A DNA stretch of 64,000 nt, from contig NZ_CP060713.1 of NCBI RefSeq assembly GCF_014395785.1, positions 1,144,501 through 1,208,500 of the forward strand, written 5' to 3'. The notes under the pieces are model-generated. The model ran no database searches. It was not told the DNA's origin and saw only the letters and a program-made list of their open reading frames with translations. This DNA is from Nocardioides mesophilus (GTDB lineage Bacteria; Actinomycetota; Actinomycetes; Propionibacteriales; Nocardioidaceae). Positions 43,209-51,310 of the stretch are shown piece after piece; the stretch's first letter is position 1, and each line of letters starts with the position of its first letter. Both the position numbers and the translations under genes were made by a program.

Positions 43209-44429
43209 GTGGACACATGGACGCAGGCCCTGCTCTTCGCGCTGCTCGGCGCGGTGCTGGGCGCCGGCGTCGTGCTCGCCTGGCGGGTCTCGGAGCACCA
43301 GATGCGCGGCCCGGCGGCCGCCCCGGAGCCCTCGGTGCCGGAGGGGATCGCCACCGTGCTGAGCGTGCTGCGCTCCAGCGCGGTCGTCGTCGACGCGGAC
43401 GACCGCGTGCTCAAGGCGTCGGCGCCGGCGTACTCCCTGGGTCTGGTCCGCGGCACCGGGCTGGGCTCCACCGAGCTCGCCGACCTGGTCCGCCAGGTAC
43501 GCCGCGACGGGCAGATCCGGGAGACCGAGCTGACGCTGCCCCGCGGCCGCTCCGGCCCGCCGCTGCACGTGACCGCCCGGATCGCGCCGCTGAGCAGCCG
43601 GCTGGTCCTCGCGCTGGTGGAGGACCGCACCCACGAGCGCCGGGTCGAGGCGATCCGCCGCGACTTCGTCGCCAACGTCTCCCACGAGCTGAAGACCCCG
43701 GTGGGCGCGCTCAACCTGCTCGCCGAGGCGGTGCAGGACGCCGCCGAGGACCCGGAGGCGGTGCTCCGCTTCGCCGGCCGCATGCAGACCGAGAGCGCGC
43801 GGCTGACCCGGTTGGTGCAGCAGATCATCGAGCTGTCCCGGCTCCAGGGCGACGACGCGCTCGGCACCCCGGAGACCTTCGACGTCGACCAGGTCGTGGC
43901 CCGCGCGATCGACCAGAGCTCCATCGACGCCCAGGCCAAGCAGATCGAGGTCGTGCACAACGGTGAGCGGGGGCTGAAGCTGCTCGGCAACCCCGACGAG
44001 GTGGCACTGGCGCTCGGCAACCTGGTCAGCAACGCGGTCGCCTACTCCAACGACAAGAGCCGGGTCGTCGTCGGCGCCAAGTCCGTCGAGGACCGCGTCG
44101 AGCTCAGCGTGACCGACCAGGGCATCGGCATCCCGCCGACCGAGATCGACCGGATCTTCGAGCGGTTCTACCGGGTGGACCCGGCCCGGCACCGCTCCAC
44201 CGGCGGCACCGGCCTCGGGCTCTCGATCGTCAAGCACGTGGCCGCCTCGCACGGCGGCGAGGTCGGTGTCTGGTCCGTCGAGGGCCAGGGGTCCACCTTC
44301 ACGCTGTCGCTGCCGCAGGGCACCACCAGCACCTCCGGCAGCGCGCCCCCCGCCACGGCCGGCGCCCCGACCAGCAGCACGACCCGCGCAGACCGCGCCC
44401 CGACATCGATCCAGGAGGCACGCCCGTGA
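43209..44429 (+). CDS. senX3: Sensor histidine kinase SenX3 (PhoR-like)
   Basis: 406-aa membrane kinase of the phosphate-starvation system. One N-terminal helix (residues 5-27) and a cytoplasmic PAS-like region (about 50-145) lead to the phospho-His box DFVANVSHELKTPVGALNLL, the N box NLVSNAVAYSND, the G1 region TDQGIGIP and the G2 box TGGTGLGLSIVKHVAASHGG. The last about 30 residues are Thr/Ala/Pro-rich. GTG 43209 has a -10 box 6 nt upstream. It overlaps regX3 by GTGA and is divergent from phoU. Confidence 0.95.
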   Translation: MDTWTQALLFALLGAVLGAGVVLAWRVSEHQMRGPAAAPEPSVPEGIATVLSVLRSSAVVVDADDRVLKASAPAYSLGLVRGTGLGSTELADLVRQVRRDGQIRETELTLPRGRSGPPLHVTARIAPLSSRLVLALVEDRTHERRVEAIRRDFVANVSHELKTPVGALNLLAEAVQDAAEDPEAVLRFAGRMQTESARLTRLVQQIIELSRLQGDDALGTPETFDVDQVVARAIDQSSIDAQAKQIEVVHNGERGLKLLGNPDEVALALGNLVSNAVAYSNDKSRVVVGAKSVEDRVELSVTDQGIGIPPTEIDRIFERFYRVDPARHRSTGGTGLGLSIVKHVAASHGGEVGVWSVEGQGSTFTLSLPQGTTSTSGSAPPATAGAPTSSTTRADRAPTSIQEARP

Positions 44430-45103
44430 CTCGAGTGCTCGTCGTGGAGGACGAGGAGTCCTACAGCGACGCCCTGTCCTACATGTTGCGCAAGGAGGGC
44501 TTCGAGGTCTCGCTGGCCAGCACCGGACCGGACGCCATCACCGAGTTCGAGCAGTCCGGCGCGGACATCGTGCTGCTCGACCTGATGCTGCCCGGGATGC
44601 CCGGCACCGAGGTGTGCCGCCGGATCCGGCAGACCTCGAACGTGCCGGTGATCATGGTCAGCGCCAAGGACTCCGAGGTGGACAAGGTGGTCGGCCTCGA
44701 GCTCGGGGCCGACGACTACGTCACCAAGCCCTACGCCCCCCGCGAGCTCGTGGCCCGGATCCGCGCCGTGCTGCGACGCGGTCAGGACGTCGACCTCACG
44801 CCCGCCACCTTGGAGGTGGGGCCGGTCCGGATGGACGTCGAGCGGCACCAAGTCACGGTCAAGGGCGAGGACACCAAGCTGCCGCTCAAGGAGTTCGAGC
44901 TGCTCGAGATGTTCCTGCGCAACCCCGGCCGGGTGCTGACCCGCGGCCAGCTGATCGACCGGGTGTGGGGCTCGGACTACGTCGGGGACACCAAGACGCT
45001 GGACGTGCACGTGAAGCGGCTGCGCGCCAAGATCGAGCAGGACCCCGGCAGCCCGACGATGCTGGTGACGGTGCGCGGGCTGGGCTACAAGCTCGACGCC
45101 TGA
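44426..45103 (+). CDS. regX3: Response regulator RegX3 (PhoB-like)
   Basis: 225-aa OmpR/PhoB-class regulator. The receiver domain has the acidic triad VVEDEESYSD and phospho-Asp in DIVLLDLMLPG, Thr/Ser in MVSAKDSEVD, and Lys in VTKPYAPRELVARI. The C-terminal winged helix (about 130-225) includes LPLKEFELLEMFLRNPGRVLTRGQLIDRVWG. It is phosphorylated by SenX3 and activates phosphate-scavenging genes. GTG 44426 overlaps the senX3 stop. Confidence 0.96.
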   Translation: MTRVLVVEDEESYSDALSYMLRKEGFEVSLASTGPDAITEFEQSGADIVLLDLMLPGMPGTEVCRRIRQTSNVPVIMVSAKDSEVDKVVGLELGADDYVTKPYAPRELVARIRAVLRRGQDVDLTPATLEVGPVRMDVERHQVTVKGEDTKLPLKEFELLEMFLRNPGRVLTRGQLIDRVWGSDYVGDTKTLDVHVKRLRAKIEQDPGSPTMLVTVRGLGYKLDA

Positions 45104-45155
45104 GCCGGCGAACGCCAGGTCCGATAACCGCGCGCGACCTGTCGGTGCCGACCGG

Positions 45156-45161
45156 TAGCGT
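45156..45161 (+). promoter_or_regulatory. -10 box (TAGCGT)
   Basis: TAGCGT ends 6 nt before GTG 45168 of the EamA-type gene. Confidence 0.45.
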
Positions 45162-45167
45162 CAGCAC

Positions 45168-46157
45168 GTGACGCGCTCCACCACTGCCCCGCAGACCCCT
45201 GGCACCGTCGACGCCCCGGTCCGTCCCCTGCTGCCGCTGCTCGCGGTGGCCACCACCCTGGTCTTCTGGGCCTCGGCCTTCGTCGCGATCCGGCACCTCG
45301 GCGGTCACATCGGTCCCGGGGCGCTCTCGCTGGGCCGGCTGGCGGTCGGCTCGCTCTGCCTGGGCGCGGTGCTGCTGAGCCGCGGCTGGACCCGTCCCCG
45401 CCGCGGCGACTGGCTGCCGCTCGCGCTGATCGGGGTGCTCTGGTTCGGCCTCTACAACGTCGCGCTCAACGAGGGCGAGCGGCGCGTCGACGCCGGCACC
45501 GCCGCGATGCTCATCCAGGTCGCGCCGGTGCTGATCGCGGTGCTCGCCGTGCTGTTCCTGCGCGAGCGCTCCTCGGTGTTCCTCTGGATCGGGCTGGTGG
45601 TTGCGTTCGCCGGGGTCGCGGTGATCAGCCTCTCGACCAGCCCCGGCGGCGACCGGGACGTCCTCGGCGTGGTGCTGTGCCTGGTGTCGGCGGCGGCGTA
45701 CTCCATCTCGGTGATCCTGCAGAAGCCGCTGCTCGCCCACATGTCCGCGCTGCAGGTCACCTGGATCGCGTGCACGGTCGGGGTCGTGGTCTGCCTGCCG
45801 TTCGCCGGCGAGCTGTGGCAGGACGCCTCGAGCGCCTCGGCGGCCGACCTCGGCTGGATCGTCTACCTCGGGGCCTTCCCGACCGCGATCGCCTTCACGA
45901 CCTACGCCTACGCGTTGACGCACATGGACGCCAGCAGCCTCGGGGTCACCACCTACCTCGTGCCGCCGATCACGGTGCTGATGGCCTGGGTGCTGCTCTC
46001 CGAGGTGCCCCCGGTCCTGACCTACGCCGGCGGCGCGCTCTGCCTGGTCGGTGTGGCCCTGGCCCGGCACCGGCCCCGTCGCGCGGCGACGCCCACCCAG
46101 TCAGCCGAGCCGGCCGCGCCGTCCGCGACTGCCGGTCGCCGGAAAGCCACCGGCTGA
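45168..46157 (+). CDS. EamA/DMT-family transporter
   Basis: 329-aa membrane protein with ten helices in two EamA repeats. LVFWASAFVAIRHLGGHIGPGALSLGRLAVGSL starts the first repeat and GVVLCLVSAAAYSISVILQKPLLAHM the second. Related proteins export amino acids or other small metabolites. It has its own -10 box and no obvious partner. Substrate unknown. The C-terminal tail is Arg/Ala-rich and cytoplasmic. Confidence 0.88.
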   Translation: MTRSTTAPQTPGTVDAPVRPLLPLLAVATTLVFWASAFVAIRHLGGHIGPGALSLGRLAVGSLCLGAVLLSRGWTRPRRGDWLPLALIGVLWFGLYNVALNEGERRVDAGTAAMLIQVAPVLIAVLAVLFLRERSSVFLWIGLVVAFAGVAVISLSTSPGGDRDVLGVVLCLVSAAAYSISVILQKPLLAHMSALQVTWIACTVGVVVCLPFAGELWQDASSASAADLGWIVYLGAFPTAIAFTTYAYALTHMDASSLGVTTYLVPPITVLMAWVLLSEVPPVLTYAGGALCLVGVALARHRPRRAATPTQSAEPAAPSATAGRRKATG

Positions 46158-46231
46158 CCCGGCGGAGGGGGTTTGCCCGGGCCCGGCCGGGGCACTCGGG
46201 GAAGGTCCCGACCGCAGCCCAGGAGGGCACC

Positions 46232-46819
46232 ATGACCCATCTCGTCCCGTTTCTCCGTACGGCGTCGCAGGCGCCCGCCCTGGTCCGCTGGACCGAGCGG
46301 CTGGAGACCAGCGACGCGCTCGACGCCCCGGTGCGGGCGCTGCAGCCGCTGGCCGACGCCCTGCTCGCCGACCCGACCCGGGCCGACGCGCTGCGCGGCA
46401 TGTGGGTCGGCCACGCGATCCACCCGGTGCTCACCGACGTACCCATCGGCACCTGGACCTCCGCGACCGTGCTGGACCTCGTCGGCGGCGAGTCCGCCCG
46501 CGGCGCCGCCTGCCGGCTGATCGGGGTCGGGATCCTCGCCGCGCTGCCCACCGCGCTGACCGGGGTCGCGGAGTGGGGGGAGACCGGCGTCCGCGAGAAG
46601 CGGGTCGGCGTCGTCCACGCGGTCGGCAACAGCATGGCGCTCGGCCTCTACTCCGCCTCCTGGCTGGCCCGGCGGCGCGGCAACCACCGGCGCGGCAAGC
46701 GGCTGGCGCTCGCCGGCGCGGTCGTCCTGAGCGGCGGCGCCTACCTCGGCGGCCACCTCACCGAGGTCCGCAAGGTCTCCAGCTACCACCCCGCCTACGA
46801 CCACACCCCGGTGGCGTGA
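46232..46819 (+). CDS. DUF2231 membrane protein
   Basis: 195 aa. The N-terminal about 65 residues are soluble. Then four helices carry the DUF2231 pattern GHAIHPVLTDVPIGTWTSATVLDLVGG (conserved HPxLxxxP) and a late His segment YLGGHLTEVRKVSSYH. Members are redox- or heme-associated membrane proteins of unknown role. ATG 46232 follows AGGAGGG by 5 nt. Its stop overlaps the next ATG by one base (TGATG), so it is coupled to the epimerase gene. Confidence 0.84.
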   Translation: MTHLVPFLRTASQAPALVRWTERLETSDALDAPVRALQPLADALLADPTRADALRGMWVGHAIHPVLTDVPIGTWTSATVLDLVGGESARGAACRLIGVGILAALPTALTGVAEWGETGVREKRVGVVHAVGNSMALGLYSASWLARRRGNHRRGKRLALAGAVVLSGGAYLGGHLTEVRKVSSYHPAYDHTPVA

Positions 46820-47886
46820 TGCGCATCGTCGTCACCGGCGCCAGCGGCAACGTCGGCTCCGCGGTCCTGCGGCGCCTGGTCGCCACCAGGAACCACGAGA
46901 TCACCGGGGTCGCCCGGCGGCTCCCCGAGGGCGGTGAGCCCTTCGACCAGGTCGACTGGGTCTCGGTCGACCTGACCCGCCCGGCCGCCGCCGAGCAGCT
47001 GCGTGCGGCGTTCCGCGGGGCCGACGCGGTGGTGCACCTCGCCTGGGGCTTCCAGCCCTCCCACGACCTCGACTACCTCGCCGAGCTCGGCGTCGGCGGC
47101 ACCCGCCGGGTCGTCGAGGCGGTCGCCGCCGAGCACGTCCCGCACCTGCTGCACATGTCCTCGGTGGGCGCCTACTCCCCCAAGGCCGACGACGAGCCGG
47201 TCGACGAGAGCTGGCCGACCGAGGGGGTCCCGAGCTCGCCCTACAGCCGGCACAAGGCCACCGCCGAGCGCCTCCTCGACGACTTCGAGCGCTCCAGCCC
47301 GGCCACCGTGGTGACCCGGATGCGCCCGGGCATCGTCGGGCAGGGCTCCGCGGGCAGCGCGCTGCTGCGGTACGGCGTCCCGGCGATCGTCCCGGCCCGG
47401 GCCATCGGGCTGCTGCCGGTGCTCCCGCTCGACCGCGGCCTGCGGGTGCCGATGGTGCACGCCGACGACGTCGCGCAGTTCGTGGACCTCGCGCTCGACG
47501 CCCGCGCCCACGGGGCGTTCAACCTCGCCGCCGAGCCGGACGTGACCGCGGCCGACATCGCCGCGGTGCTCGGCGCCCGGCTGGTGCACGTGCCGGCCGC
47601 GGCCCTGCGGGTGCTCGTCGCCGCCACCTGGCACGCCCGCGTCCAGCAGGTCGACCCGGGCTGGCTCGACCTCGGCTTCGCCGTACCGCTGCTGAACACG
47701 ACCCGCGCCCGGTCCGAGCTCGGCTGGAAGCCGGAGACCGACGCGCTGTCGGTGCTCGACGAGACGGTGACCGGGATGCGTACGGCTGCGGCGGACAGCA
47801 CGCCGGTGCTGCGGCCGCGCACGGTGGCCGGTCAGCTGGTCCGGATGGTGCGGAGCGGGCCGGTCAGCGAGCGGTCACGCCCCTGA
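46819..47886 (+). CDS. NAD-dependent epimerase/dehydratase family protein (extended SDR)
   Basis: 355 aa. Rossmann motif IVVTGASGNVGSAVLRRL (GxxGxxG) at residues 3-20; catalytic Ser/Tyr/Lys in MSSVGAYSPKAD and SSPYSRHKATAE (YxxxK). The C-terminal part binds substrate. The family covers nucleotide-sugar epimerases and reductases, and the substrate cannot be read here. It is coupled to the DUF2231 gene and convergent with the ybjN-type gene, overlapping its 3' end by 12 nt. Confidence 0.87.
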   Translation: MRIVVTGASGNVGSAVLRRLVATRNHEITGVARRLPEGGEPFDQVDWVSVDLTRPAAAEQLRAAFRGADAVVHLAWGFQPSHDLDYLAELGVGGTRRVVEAVAAEHVPHLLHMSSVGAYSPKADDEPVDESWPTEGVPSSPYSRHKATAERLLDDFERSSPATVVTRMRPGIVGQGSAGSALLRYGVPAIVPARAIGLLPVLPLDRGLRVPMVHADDVAQFVDLALDARAHGAFNLAAEPDVTAADIAAVLGARLVHVPAAALRVLVAATWHARVQQVDPGWLDLGFAVPLLNTTRARSELGWKPETDALSVLDETVTGMRTAAADSTPVLRPRTVAGQLVRMVRSGPVSERSRP

Positions 47887-48495
47887 CGGGTCCTGCTCGA
47901 GCAACCCGCGGAAGGCCTCGAGGTTCTTCGTCGGCTCGCCGCGGGAGAGCCGCCACTCCCACTCCTTGCGGATCGAGCTGGCGAAGCCGAGCTCGAGGAT
48001 GGTGTTGAAGGACTCGTCGGCGTAGGTCAGCACGGCGCCGAGCAGCCGGTCCAGCTCCTCGGGGCTGACCGCGCTGAGCGGCAGCCGGCCGTCGAGGTAG
48101 ATGTCGCCGAGGTGGTCCACGGCGAAGGCCACGCCGTACAGCTTCAGGTTGCGCTCGAGGAGCCAGCGGTAGACCCGCTCGTGGTTCTCGTCGGGGTGCC
48201 GCGCCACGAAGGCGTGCACGCCCAGGGCGTGCCGGCCGACGTCGAGGCGCACCGGGGTCTGGAGCTTCTTCTCCCCCGGCAGCACCACCGTGAAGACGGC
48301 GCCCTGCGAGGCGGGCAGCTCGCTCCACTCGAGGTCGCCGGCAGCCAGGTAGTCCCGGATCACCGTGGCCGGATCACCGCTCTGCCGGTCTGCCGCAGGT
48401 GCCTCCCGGGCCTCCCGGGCGTCGCGGGCCTCCCCCTGGAGCCAGGGCTCCGTGGACGTGTCCGGGGAGGCGGCCGGGTCAGGCGTCCCGGTCAT
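47875..48495 (-). CDS. YbjN-domain protein
   Basis: 206 aa. A Glu/Ala/Asp-rich N-terminus of about 45 residues precedes a YbjN domain (about 45-195): [80 protein letters not shown]. These are type III secretion chaperone-like folds of unknown role. It directly follows mshA with an ATGA overlap, the same order as mshA-Rv0487 in mycobacteria, so a link to mycothiol or cell-envelope redox is possible. The ATG is 48495. Confidence 0.88.
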   Translation of the reverse strand: MTGTPDPAASPDTSTEPWLQGEARDAREAREAPAADRQSGDPATVIRDYLAAGDLEWSELPASQGAVFTVVLPGEKKLQTPVRLDVGRHALGVHAFVARHPDENHERVYRWLLERNLKLYGVAFAVDHLGDIYLDGRLPLSAVSPEELDRLLGAVLTYADESFNTILELGFASSIRKEWEWRLSRGEPTKNLEAFRGLLEQDPSGA

Positions 48496-49760
48496 GCACC
48501 CACCTCGGCGAGGTCGCGGCGCATCAGCCGGTGCGCCTGCCGGTAGACCTCGATGGTCGCCTCCGCGGTCCGGTCCCAGGCGAAGCCGCTCGCCTGCACC
48601 AGCGCGGCGCGGGCCATCCGTTCGCGCAGCTGCGGCTGGTCGACGATCCGGCGGATCGCCCGGGCGTAGTCGTCGGGGTCGTGGCCCTCCACGAGGAGCC
48701 CGGAGACGCCGTCGCGGACCACCGTGGGCAGACCACCGACCGCCGCGGCCACCACCGGGGTGCCGGCGGCCTGCGCCTCGACGGCGACCAGGCCGAAGGA
48801 CTCGTTGTGCGAGGGCACGCAGACCAGGGTCGCCGCGGCGTACCAGTCGGCCAGCTCGGACTGCGCGACCGGCGGCACGAAGCGCACCACGTCGTCGATC
48901 CCGAGCGTGGAGGCCAGCTGGGCCAGCGACTCCGGGTGCTCCAGCCCGCTGCCGGAGGGGCCGCCGACCACCGGCACGACCAGCCGGTGACGCAGCGCGG
49001 GGTCCTGCTCGAGCAGCCGGGCCACGGCCCGCAGCAGCACGTCGGGAGCCTTCAGCGGCTGGATCCGGCCGGCGAACATCAGCACGGTCGCCTCCGCGGG
49101 CAGCCCGAGCCGGGCGCGGGCGGTCGCCGAGGGCCGGAATACCGAGAGGTCGACACCGGGGTGCACGACCTCGACGCGGCCCGGGTCGGCGTCGTAGAGG
49201 TTGACCAGCTGCTTGGCCTCGATGTCGGTGTTGGCGATCAGCATGTCGGCGGCGCCGACCACCTGCTCCTCGCCGATGACGCGGCCCTCGGGCTCCGGGG
49301 TGTCCCCCTCGGCCAGCGATTCGTTCTTCACCTTGGCCATGGTGTGCATCGAGTGCACCAGCGGCACGCTCCACCGGTCCCGGGCCAGCGCCCCGACCTG
49401 CCCGGACAGCCAGTAGTGGGAGTGGATCACGTCGTACCAGCCCTGCTCGTGGCGGGCCTCGGCGCGGAGCACCTCGCGGGCGAACGCGCACATCTGGCCG
49501 GGCAGCTCGCCCTTGGAGAGACCCTCGAACGGGCCCGCGTGCACGTGGTGCACGGTGACGCCGGGGAAGGCCTCGACGGTCGGCGGCAGCGCCGAGGAGG
49601 TCGCACGGGTGTAGATCTCCACGGCCAGGTTCCGCTCGGCGAGCCGCTTGGACAGCTCGACGACGTACACGTTCATGCCACCTGCGTCACCGGTCCCCGG
49701 CTGGTCCAGCGGGGACGTGTGCAGGCTGATCATCGCGATCCGGCCTCTGGGCGAAGTCAC
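48492..49760 (-). CDS. mshA: D-inositol-3-phosphate glycosyltransferase MshA
   Basis: About 422-aa GT-B retaining glycosyltransferase that makes the first mycothiol intermediate from UDP-GlcNAc and inositol 3-phosphate. The N-terminus [35 protein letters not shown] is the MshA signature. [32 protein letters not shown] and the donor-site E-x7-E in [18 protein letters not shown] follow. I prefer GTG 49760, 10 nt after GGAGG, over ATG 49769, which is too close to it. It overlaps ybjN (ATGA). Its presence supports an actinobacterial origin. Confidence 0.95.
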   Translation of the reverse strand: MTSPRGRIAMISLHTSPLDQPGTGDAGGMNVYVVELSKRLAERNLAVEIYTRATSSALPPTVEAFPGVTVHHVHAGPFEGLSKGELPGQMCAFAREVLRAEARHEQGWYDVIHSHYWLSGQVGALARDRWSVPLVHSMHTMAKVKNESLAEGDTPEPEGRVIGEEQVVGAADMLIANTDIEAKQLVNLYDADPGRVEVVHPGVDLSVFRPSATARARLGLPAEATVLMFAGRIQPLKAPDVLLRAVARLLEQDPALRHRLVVPVVGGPSGSGLEHPESLAQLASTLGIDDVVRFVPPVAQSELADWYAAATLVCVPSHNESFGLVAVEAQAAGTPVVAAAVGGLPTVVRDGVSGLLVEGHDPDDYARAIRRIVDQPQLRERMARAALVQASGFAWDRTAEATIEVYRQAHRLMRRDLAEVGA

Positions 49761-49836
49761 TCGGGGCATACCTCCGGCTTGGTCAACCACGATGGAGTGT
49801 CCCCTATTTCGTCGAGGGTCAATCGGGACGGCTGCC

Positions 49837-49842
49837 TATGCT
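49837..49842 (+). promoter_or_regulatory. -10 box (TATGCT)
   Basis: TATGCT ends 6 nt before ATG 49849 of the DUF72 gene. Confidence 0.5.
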
Positions 49843-49848
49843 CGGGGC

Positions 49849-50666
49849 ATGAGCCGGATCCGGGTCGGCATCTCCGGCTGGACGTACGCCGGCTGGCGGG
49901 GGACTTCTACCCCGCCGGCCTGGTGCAGCGCGCCGAGTTGGCCTACGCCGCCGAGCGGATGACCAGCATCGAGATCAACGGCTCGTTCTACTCCCTGCAG
50001 CGGCCCTCCTCCTACGCCTCGTGGCGCGACCAGACGCCGGCGGACTTCGTGTTCGCGGTGAAGGGCGGCCGGTTCATCACGCACATGAAGCGGCTGCGCG
50101 ACGTCGAGGGGCCGCTGGCGAACTTCTTCGCCTCCGGCGTTCTCGCCCTGGGACCCAAGACCGGCCCGTTCCTGTGGCAGCTGCCGCCGACGCTGGGCTT
50201 CGACGAGGAGCTGCTGGCCGGGTTCCTCGCGCAGCTGCCGCGGACCTCCACCGAGGCGGCCGCCCTCGCCGCGCGGCACGACGACCGGCTCTCCGGCGAC
50301 CGGCTGCTCGTGCAGGCGGACGCGGACCGGCCGTTGCGGCACGCCCTGGAGGTCCGCCACGAGAGCTTCGCCGACCCGGCCGCGACGAAGGTGCTCGAGG
50401 AGCATGACGTCGCGCTGGTCGTCGCGGACACCGCCGGCAGGTGGCCGCAGCTGGACCGGCCGACGAGCGACTTCGTCTACGTGCGCCTGCACGGGGACAA
50501 GGAGCTCTACGCCAGCGGCTACTCCCCCGCCGCGCTGGACCGGTGGGCCGGCTGCTGCGCCGACTGGGCGGCCGGCGGCCGCGACGTGTACGTCTACTTC
50601 GACAACGACATCAAGGGCTACGCGCCGCATGACGCGATGGCGCTGATCGACCGGGTCGGTCGCTGA
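49849..50666 (+). pseudogene. DUF72 (YecE-like) TIM-barrel protein, frameshifted
   Basis: Starts ATG 49849 with MSRIRVGISGWTYAGWRG, the DUF72 N-terminus, then shifts frame in the G run 49898-49902. The second frame continues DFYPAGLVQRAELAYAAERMTSIEINGSFY as expected and runs to 50666 (FVYVRLHGDKELYASGYSP, VYVYFDNDIKGYAPHDA). Adding one G gives a normal protein of about 272 aa. DUF72 proteins are widespread with no firm biochemical role. The break is probably a sequencing error in a G run, because all downstream sequence is well conserved. Confidence 0.85.
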
Positions 50667-50687
50667 CCCGGTCGGGTCCGGCTCGTC

Positions 50688-50847
50688 GGCGGCTGCGCTG
50701 CCGGGTCGGCTGCCGCCCCGGACGGCCCAGACCCCCGCTCGGACATGCACTTGCCGACCGCCCTCGCCCCGGCCACGCCTGCCGCTACCCAGAGCAGCGG
50801 CCGAGTGCATGTCCGAGCGCATGCCCCCCGGCGCGGGTCTGCCCGAC
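50688..50847. repeat. Hairpin repeat, copy 1
   Basis: Unit of about 150 bp. Its core is a 16-bp inverted repeat, CGCTCGGACATGCACT (50736-50751) and AGTGCATGTCCGAGCG (50804-50819), with a 52-nt loop. Flanks such as gccgccccggacggcccagacccc are also shared with the other copies. Confidence 0.9.
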
Positions 50848-50854
50848 AAGGCTC

Positions 50855-51014
50855 GGCGGCCGCGCTGCCGAGTCGGTCGCCGCCCCGGACGGCCCAGACC
50901 CCCGCTCGGACATGCACTTGCCGACCGCCGTCGACCCGGCCACGCCTGCCGCTACCCAGAGCAGCGGCCGAGTGCATGTCCGAGCGCATGCCCCCCGGCG
51001 CAGGTCAGCCCGAC
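50855..51014. repeat. Hairpin repeat, copy 2
   Basis: Same arms at 50903-50918 and 50971-50986 with a 52-nt loop. It is almost identical to copy 1 and lies 167 bp after it. Confidence 0.9.
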
Positions 51015-51050
51015 CGGGTCCGCGGCCGCAGCGGCTCAGCGGCTCGGCTA

Positions 51051-51216
51051 GGTCGGCGGCTGCGCTGCCGGGTCGGTCGCCGCCCCGGACGGCCCAGACC
51101 CCCGCTCGGACATGCACTTGCCGACCGCCGTCGACCCGGCCACGCCTGCCGCTGCCCAGACCGGCGGCCGAGTGCATGTCCGAGCGCCTGTCCCCAGCGC
51201 GGGTCAGCCCGACCGG
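51051..51216. repeat. Hairpin repeat, copy 3
   Basis: Same arms at 51103-51118 and 51171-51186, again with a 52-nt loop, 200 bp after copy 2. It is slightly diverged inside the loop and after the right arm. Confidence 0.9.
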
Positions 51217-51310
51217 CTGCTCCCACGCGCTCCCCGGCGCGGTGGCCGCTCTGGGTCGGTGGCTGCGCTGACGGGCCGGGCCGGGCCGGGTCGGGTCTGC
51301 GCGGCCAGGC

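Larger units (their letters stand above)
50667..51310. other. 644-base intergenic region with a triple repeat
   Basis: Non-coding region between the convergent DUF72 and adenylation/acyltransferase genes. It is largely made of three copies of a hairpin repeat, listed below. Open frames across it on both strands merely repeat the same unit in different frames and show no protein-like pattern. Confidence 0.75.

Noticed and set aside
50688-51216. CRISPR array
   Set aside because: Only three units of about 150 bp with conserved loops, no short constant repeat with unique spacers, and no cas genes.
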